Shown here: positions 60,986 to 64,000 of the stretch, piece by piece
Layout: every line of letters starts with the position of its first letter
Position numbering within the stretch: position 1 is the stretch's first letter
DNA from: JBAZWV01 sp964393325
GTDB lineage: Bacteria; Patescibacteriota; Patescibacteriia; 2-12-FULL-60-25
DNA length: 64,000 nucleotides
Direction of reading: 5' to 3'
Assembly: GCA_964393325.1 (NCBI GenBank)
Contig: CAYMTE010000001.1
Location: 56,636 to 120,635, forward strand
Notes under the pieces: model-generated
Seen by the model: the letters and a program-made list of their open reading frames with translations, nothing else
Told to the model about the DNA's origin: nothing
Database searches by the model: none
Position numbers and translations under genes: made by a program

Positions 60986-61672
60986 ATGATTACCTTCCAG
61001 AACGTTTCAAAAGTATATCCGCCGGACGTCCACGCGCTCCGGAATCTTTCGCTACGTATCAACCCCGGGGAGTTCGTTTCGATCGTCGGACAGAGCGGCG
61101 CGGGGAAGACGACGCTCGCACGACTCATGATTGCGGAAGAGCGACCGACACGTGGGACGATTGAGATTGGCGGATGGGATATTACGCGTCTTCGTTCGCG
61201 TGACGTTCCGGATCTTCGTCGTCAGATCGGCGTCGTGTTTCAGGATTTTAAGCTTCTCAAAAAGAAAACGGTGCAAGAAAACGTTTCGTTCGCACTCGAA
61301 GTTGCCGGTGCGCCGTCGGCGCGGATCAATGAAATTGTTCCGCAAGTGTTAAAGATCGTTGGGCTGGAAGAGAAGGCACGGCGGTTTCCGTACCAGCTTT
61401 CCGGCGGCGAGCAGCAACGGGTCGTGATTGCGCGTGCGTTGGTGCATCGTCCGAAAATTTTGCTTGCGGACGAGCCGACAGGAAATTTGGATACGATCAA
61501 TACGCGCGAAATTATTGATTTGCTTCTCAAGATCAACGAGTTTGGCACGACGATTGTTTTGGTGACGCATAACCGTGAGGTGGTAAACGCGCTGCGTCGA
61601 CGCGTGATCACGATCGGGAACGGACAGGTTGTCGCGGATCATAAGGAAGGTAAGTATTTACTGCCGTCGTAG
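60986..61672 (+). CDS. ftsE: Cell-division ATP-binding protein FtsE
   Basis: 228 residues. Walker A GQSGAGKTTL, Q-loop in VVFQDFKLL, signature LSGGEQQRV and Walker B ILLADEPTGNLD, the last typical of FtsE. It forms the ATPase of the FtsEX complex that regulates peptidoglycan hydrolases at the septum. Located just before ftsX, in the operon of an RlpA-like protein that may be such an envelope partner. Confidence 0.95.
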   Translation: MITFQNVSKVYPPDVHALRNLSLRINPGEFVSIVGQSGAGKTTLARLMIAEERPTRGTIEIGGWDITRLRSRDVPDLRRQIGVVFQDFKLLKKKTVQENVSFALEVAGAPSARINEIVPQVLKIVGLEEKARRFPYQLSGGEQQRVVIARALVHRPKILLADEPTGNLDTINTREIIDLLLKINEFGTTIVLVTHNREVVNALRRRVITIGNGQVVADHKEGKYLLPS

Positions 61673-61677
61673 ATCGT

Positions 61678-62589
61678 ATGATTACGCTGTGGCGCGTCAT
61701 TGGATACGCATGGAAGAATTTTACGAGAAACGCGTGGATTAACCTCGCGACGATTTTTGTGTTGGTATTGTCGCTTTTATCGGTGAACGTCGTCGTGGGT
61801 GTTGGCGCGATGTTGGATCAAGCCGTCGCAACACTCGAGAATAAAGTAGACATTACCGTGTTCTTCCGTGAAGGAACGCCGGATGCGGTCGTACAGCAGG
61901 CGAATTTTTTCTTGGCAGATCTGCCGCAGGTTCGCTCCGTCACGGCGCAGACGCCGGACGAGGCACTCGCCGCATTCAAGGAGCGACACCAACAAGATCC
62001 GAAAATTCTCGACGCGCTTGCCGTGCTCGATAAAAACCCGCTCGGCGCATCGCTCATCGTGAAGGCGCGAAGCACGGACGATTATCCTTTTTTACTGGAA
62101 GCGCTGAAGAATCCGCAATTTGGATTTGCGATTGAGTCGAAAACATACGACGATCATGCGCAGGCGATTGCGAAGGTTCGTGATATCGGTCGTTCGGTTC
62201 GGCTCTTCGGGTACGCGCTTATTTTGATCTTCGGACTCTTCTCTGTTCTTATCGTCTACAATGCGATTCGTGTGGCAATCTATACGCAGCGTGAGGAAAT
62301 CGGCATCATGCGTCTTGTGGGTGCGACGAGTGTCTTCGTTCGGATGCCGTTCGTCATTGAGGGGGTCTTGCTCGCGATTGTTGCGCTGTGCATGGCGGGC
62401 GGTCTGGTTGCCGGCGCGATCGCTTTTTTTGAACCACGTCTCATGTTGGTGTTTGATGGCACGGATCCGGGGCTTCGCGTCTTTTTTACTAGCCACGCGG
62501 CGCGTATCATCTGTGCAGAAGGTGGCACGTTGCTTGGGCTCGTTGCTGTCTCCTCATGGGCTGCGGTAGGAAAATATCTCAAACGATAA
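61678..62589 (+). CDS. ftsX: Cell-division protein FtsX
   Basis: 303 residues with the FtsX layout: one N-terminal helix (about residues 20-42), an extracytoplasmic domain (VDITVFFREGTPDAVVQQ onward), then three helices in the C-terminal half with YTQREEIGIMRLVGA between them. It partners FtsE. Its stop overlaps the next start by one base (TAATG). Confidence 0.93.
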   Translation: MITLWRVIGYAWKNFTRNAWINLATIFVLVLSLLSVNVVVGVGAMLDQAVATLENKVDITVFFREGTPDAVVQQANFFLADLPQVRSVTAQTPDEALAAFKERHQQDPKILDALAVLDKNPLGASLIVKARSTDDYPFLLEALKNPQFGFAIESKTYDDHAQAIAKVRDIGRSVRLFGYALILIFGLFSVLIVYNAIRVAIYTQREEIGIMRLVGATSVFVRMPFVIEGVLLAIVALCMAGGLVAGAIAFFEPRLMLVFDGTDPGLRVFFTSHAARIICAEGGTLLGLVAVSSWAAVGKYLKR

Positions 62590-63350
62590 TGTCTTCTTTT
62601 GAAAAGCCTCCTTCTCCTGAAGAACGCCCCATGTCACGTCTGGTGAATGGGGAACGCATTGGTATTTCTGAAGAAGCGTTTCGTACGTTCACGGAGAAGC
62701 TTACGGCGTTATATCCCGCGTCCAAGCCGGTGAGCGTCGTGCTTGAAGAATGGAAGCCTGCGGAAGTGAAGCTTCCGCATCACACGTCTGTGTATGCGTC
62801 CGCGATCGAGCGAAACGGCAAGAAGGAACTTCGGATCACCTCCATGCATCCAAAGGAACTTACGGAAGAGGATCTTCGTTGGTTATTTGGCGAGGCGTTT
62901 TTTGAAACGAGTGGCATTCCTACATCGTCGGTCGGTCCTCCGAAGGTGTTTGAACGCATGGCGAAAACGCAAGCTGCGCTGCAATCGCTTCTTGAAACGC
63001 GTCGCTATGCGGTATGTGGGAAGATGTTGGAGGAGCATTGTCCTGATGAGGGATTGCGCGCCGTTTTGCGACGTGTGGTGGATGGGGGAGTTGGCGTGAT
63101 CGTCATGCCCGCATCTGAAACGGAGCATGAGCCAGGATATAAAGAGGGGTATGCCGTGATTTCTTTTTTGCCCATGCTTCTTCGATCGTCTGCGGTAAAA
63201 TTTGGCGAAGCAGCGATCGGGTTGCTACGTCTGCGATTGGAGCGACTTCGGGAGACCTGGGAGACGCTGTCCGAAGAAGAGCGTCGGCGTGTGCGTGTTG
63301 CGCTCGATCAGTGCATTGAAGATGTCGGTGATCGAGAAACGATTCCATAA
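62589..63350 (+). CDS. Unknown protein following ftsX
   Basis: 253 residues from ATG 62589, one-base overlap with ftsX. No family recognised. It has no signal peptide or clear membrane helix; charged helices dominate (LLRLRLERLRETWETLSEEER near the C terminus) with a mixed central part containing two Cys (residues about 147 and 154). Translational coupling to ftsX suggests linked expression with the division machinery, but no function can be assigned. Confidence 0.75.
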   Translation: MSSFEKPPSPEERPMSRLVNGERIGISEEAFRTFTEKLTALYPASKPVSVVLEEWKPAEVKLPHHTSVYASAIERNGKKELRITSMHPKELTEEDLRWLFGEAFFETSGIPTSSVGPPKVFERMAKTQAALQSLLETRRYAVCGKMLEEHCPDEGLRAVLRRVVDGGVGVIVMPASETEHEPGYKEGYAVISFLPMLLRSSAVKFGEAAIGLLRLRLERLRETWETLSEEERRRVRVALDQCIEDVGDRETIP

Positions 63351-63352
63351 GT

Positions 63353-63904
63353 ATGCATCGTGTTTCATTGCTATTTACGACCGCGCGAAAATTTCTGGGA
63401 GAGATTGTTATTCGTGACGGTGGATGCGAGCACGTGCTGTTGAATGCGGATGGAGAATCGTCGATCGGCGCATACATTGAAGATTGGCGCGTGCGCGGTG
63501 TTCCGGTTGTGCGACACGTCGCGCGTCATCCGGCTGGTCAAGTGTTTTATCAAGAGCGCATTCCGCTTCGATCGCATGAATTTGAAACAGCACTCGAACA
63601 ATGGGGGATGACACACGAGACGATCGCGCTAAGCATTTCTGACCGCGACATTCGAACGTGGGAGCAGATGCTGCGTCTTCCCGTTGAAGACGAAGAGCGT
63701 TTTTCGATGATTGTGATTATGCGCGTAGCTCCAGAACAAGATCGATCCGAATGGCATACGTCCGTTCATGCGGCGATACGGGCGATCGATGCGCATGACG
63801 CCTCTGCGCGAAAGAAGATTCTCGCGCTCCGTAAAAAAGTTGCTGCGGATCTTGTGAAGACATTTGAGCGTGCGAGTGGATCATCGGTTTCGACGTCTTC
63901 GTAG
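63353..63904 (+). CDS. Unknown protein, last gene of the ftsEX operon
   Basis: 183 residues, no family recognised. Begins MHRVSLLFTTARKF; the middle has many charged residues and a C-terminal helix (ARKKILALRKKVAADLVKTFE) followed by a Ser/Thr-rich tail. Soluble by appearance. Two bases after the preceding unknown gene, so the two may act together. A terminator follows at 63950. Confidence 0.72.
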   Translation: MHRVSLLFTTARKFLGEIVIRDGGCEHVLLNADGESSIGAYIEDWRVRGVPVVRHVARHPAGQVFYQERIPLRSHEFETALEQWGMTHETIALSISDRDIRTWEQMLRLPVEDEERFSMIVIMRVAPEQDRSEWHTSVHAAIRAIDAHDASARKKILALRKKVAADLVKTFERASGSSVSTSS

Positions 63905-63949
63905 TTTTTAAACCCTCCCCATTCTCGCCCAAGATCCTCTCGCAGAACA

Positions 63950-63979
63950 AAAACACGCCGTCTCGTGACGGCATGTTTT
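63950..63979. terminator. Bidirectional terminator after the ftsEX operon
   Basis: 13-bp stem with one mismatch (63950-63962 with 63967-63979, loop TCGT), flanked by A and T runs on both strands. Confidence 0.8.
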
Positions 63980-63982
63980 ATA

Positions 63983-64000
63983 TGGCTCGGGGACTTGGGC
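63983..64000 (-). tRNA. Possible 3' end of a minus-strand tRNA, cut by window end
   Basis: Read on the minus strand: part of a T arm, acceptor strand TCCCCGA, discriminator G and CCA (63985-63983). Its distance from the preceding terminator (three bases) is like that of the tRNA-Thr at 59872. The identity cannot be read because the anticodon lies outside the window. Confidence 0.4.

Noticed and set aside
1..64000. CRISPR arrays, insertion sequences or phage genes
   Set aside because: No regularly spaced repeats, transposase or phage motifs were seen in any frame.

Overview
The window looks like part of a chromosome of a Candidate Phyla Radiation (Patescibacteria) bacterium, possibly from an Uhrbacteria- or Magasanikbacteria-like lineage. 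This placement is inferred from gene content: very tight packing, a minimal division and envelope set (short Mur ligase, PH-domain protein, FtsB-like, FtsE, FtsX, RlpA-like), tRNAs with encoded CCA, and a very large glycan locus. It rests on no marker-gene phylogeny. There is no rRNA, CRISPR array or recognisable insertion sequence. A run of 100 N at 45518-45617 marks a scaffold gap of unknown true size.

Layout. (1) 1-10269: a + strand operon, coupled mostly by 4-base stop/start overlaps, with an asparagine synthase tail, a UDP-glucuronate decarboxylase, glycosyltransferases, methyltransferases and a 1203-residue three-domain glycosyltransferase fusion. (2) 10270-11573: an isolated gene of unknown function with its own promoter, folded leader, strong ribosome binding site and terminator, and codon use unlike its neighbours. 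(3) 11574-18097: UDP-GlcNAc 2-epimerase (two copies), a full AsnB, glycosyltransferases and a methyltransferase. (4) 18081-28297: short units on alternating strands with glycosyltransferases, a capsule-synthesis-like protein, a Wzx-type flippase and epimerases. (5) 28363-31276: Nudix hydrolase, GalU and a B12-type radical SAM enzyme, two of them bounded by terminators. (6) 31369-41184: a nonulosonic (sialic-like) acid block with a PseB-like dehydratase, NeuB, two aminotransferases, two SpsF-type cytidylyltransferases, a GT-B protein and an oxidoreductase. (7) 41247-45361: a separate operon with a GNAT acetyltransferase, a split ATP-citrate-lyase-like set (SucC-like, SucD-like, citryl-CoA-lyase-like) and a shortened UDP-sugar dehydrogenase. 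(8) 45666-53974: the priming glycosyl-phosphotransferase, GtrA, two tandem epimerases and a glycosyltransferase run. (9) 53917-64000: a large membrane protein, then phospholipid, Mur ligase and cell-division genes, two tandem tRNAs, RlpA-like, FtsEX and two unknown proteins.

How it fits together. GalU, the short dehydrogenase and the UDP-glucuronate decarboxylase could make UDP-Glc, UDP-GlcA and UDP-pentose. The two 2-epimerases would make UDP-ManNAc, and the block at 31-41 kb a CMP-nonulosonate. The priming transferase and many glycosyltransferases would build a lipid-linked glycan that the flippase exports. DPM/GtrB-like enzymes would feed polyprenyl-phosphate sugars to the membrane glycosyltransferases, and AsnB-like amidotransferases and methyltransferases would decorate the product. 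No polymerase (Wzy) or chain-length regulator was recognised with confidence.

The most unusual points are the citryl-CoA-type enzyme trio inside a nonulosonate locus, the triple glycosyltransferase fusion, the isolated composition-deviant gene at 10.4 kb, and a recurring promoter layout (TTGNNN, about 17 bases, TANNNT) whose -10 box lies only 6-8 bases before several start codons, suggesting leaderless transcripts.
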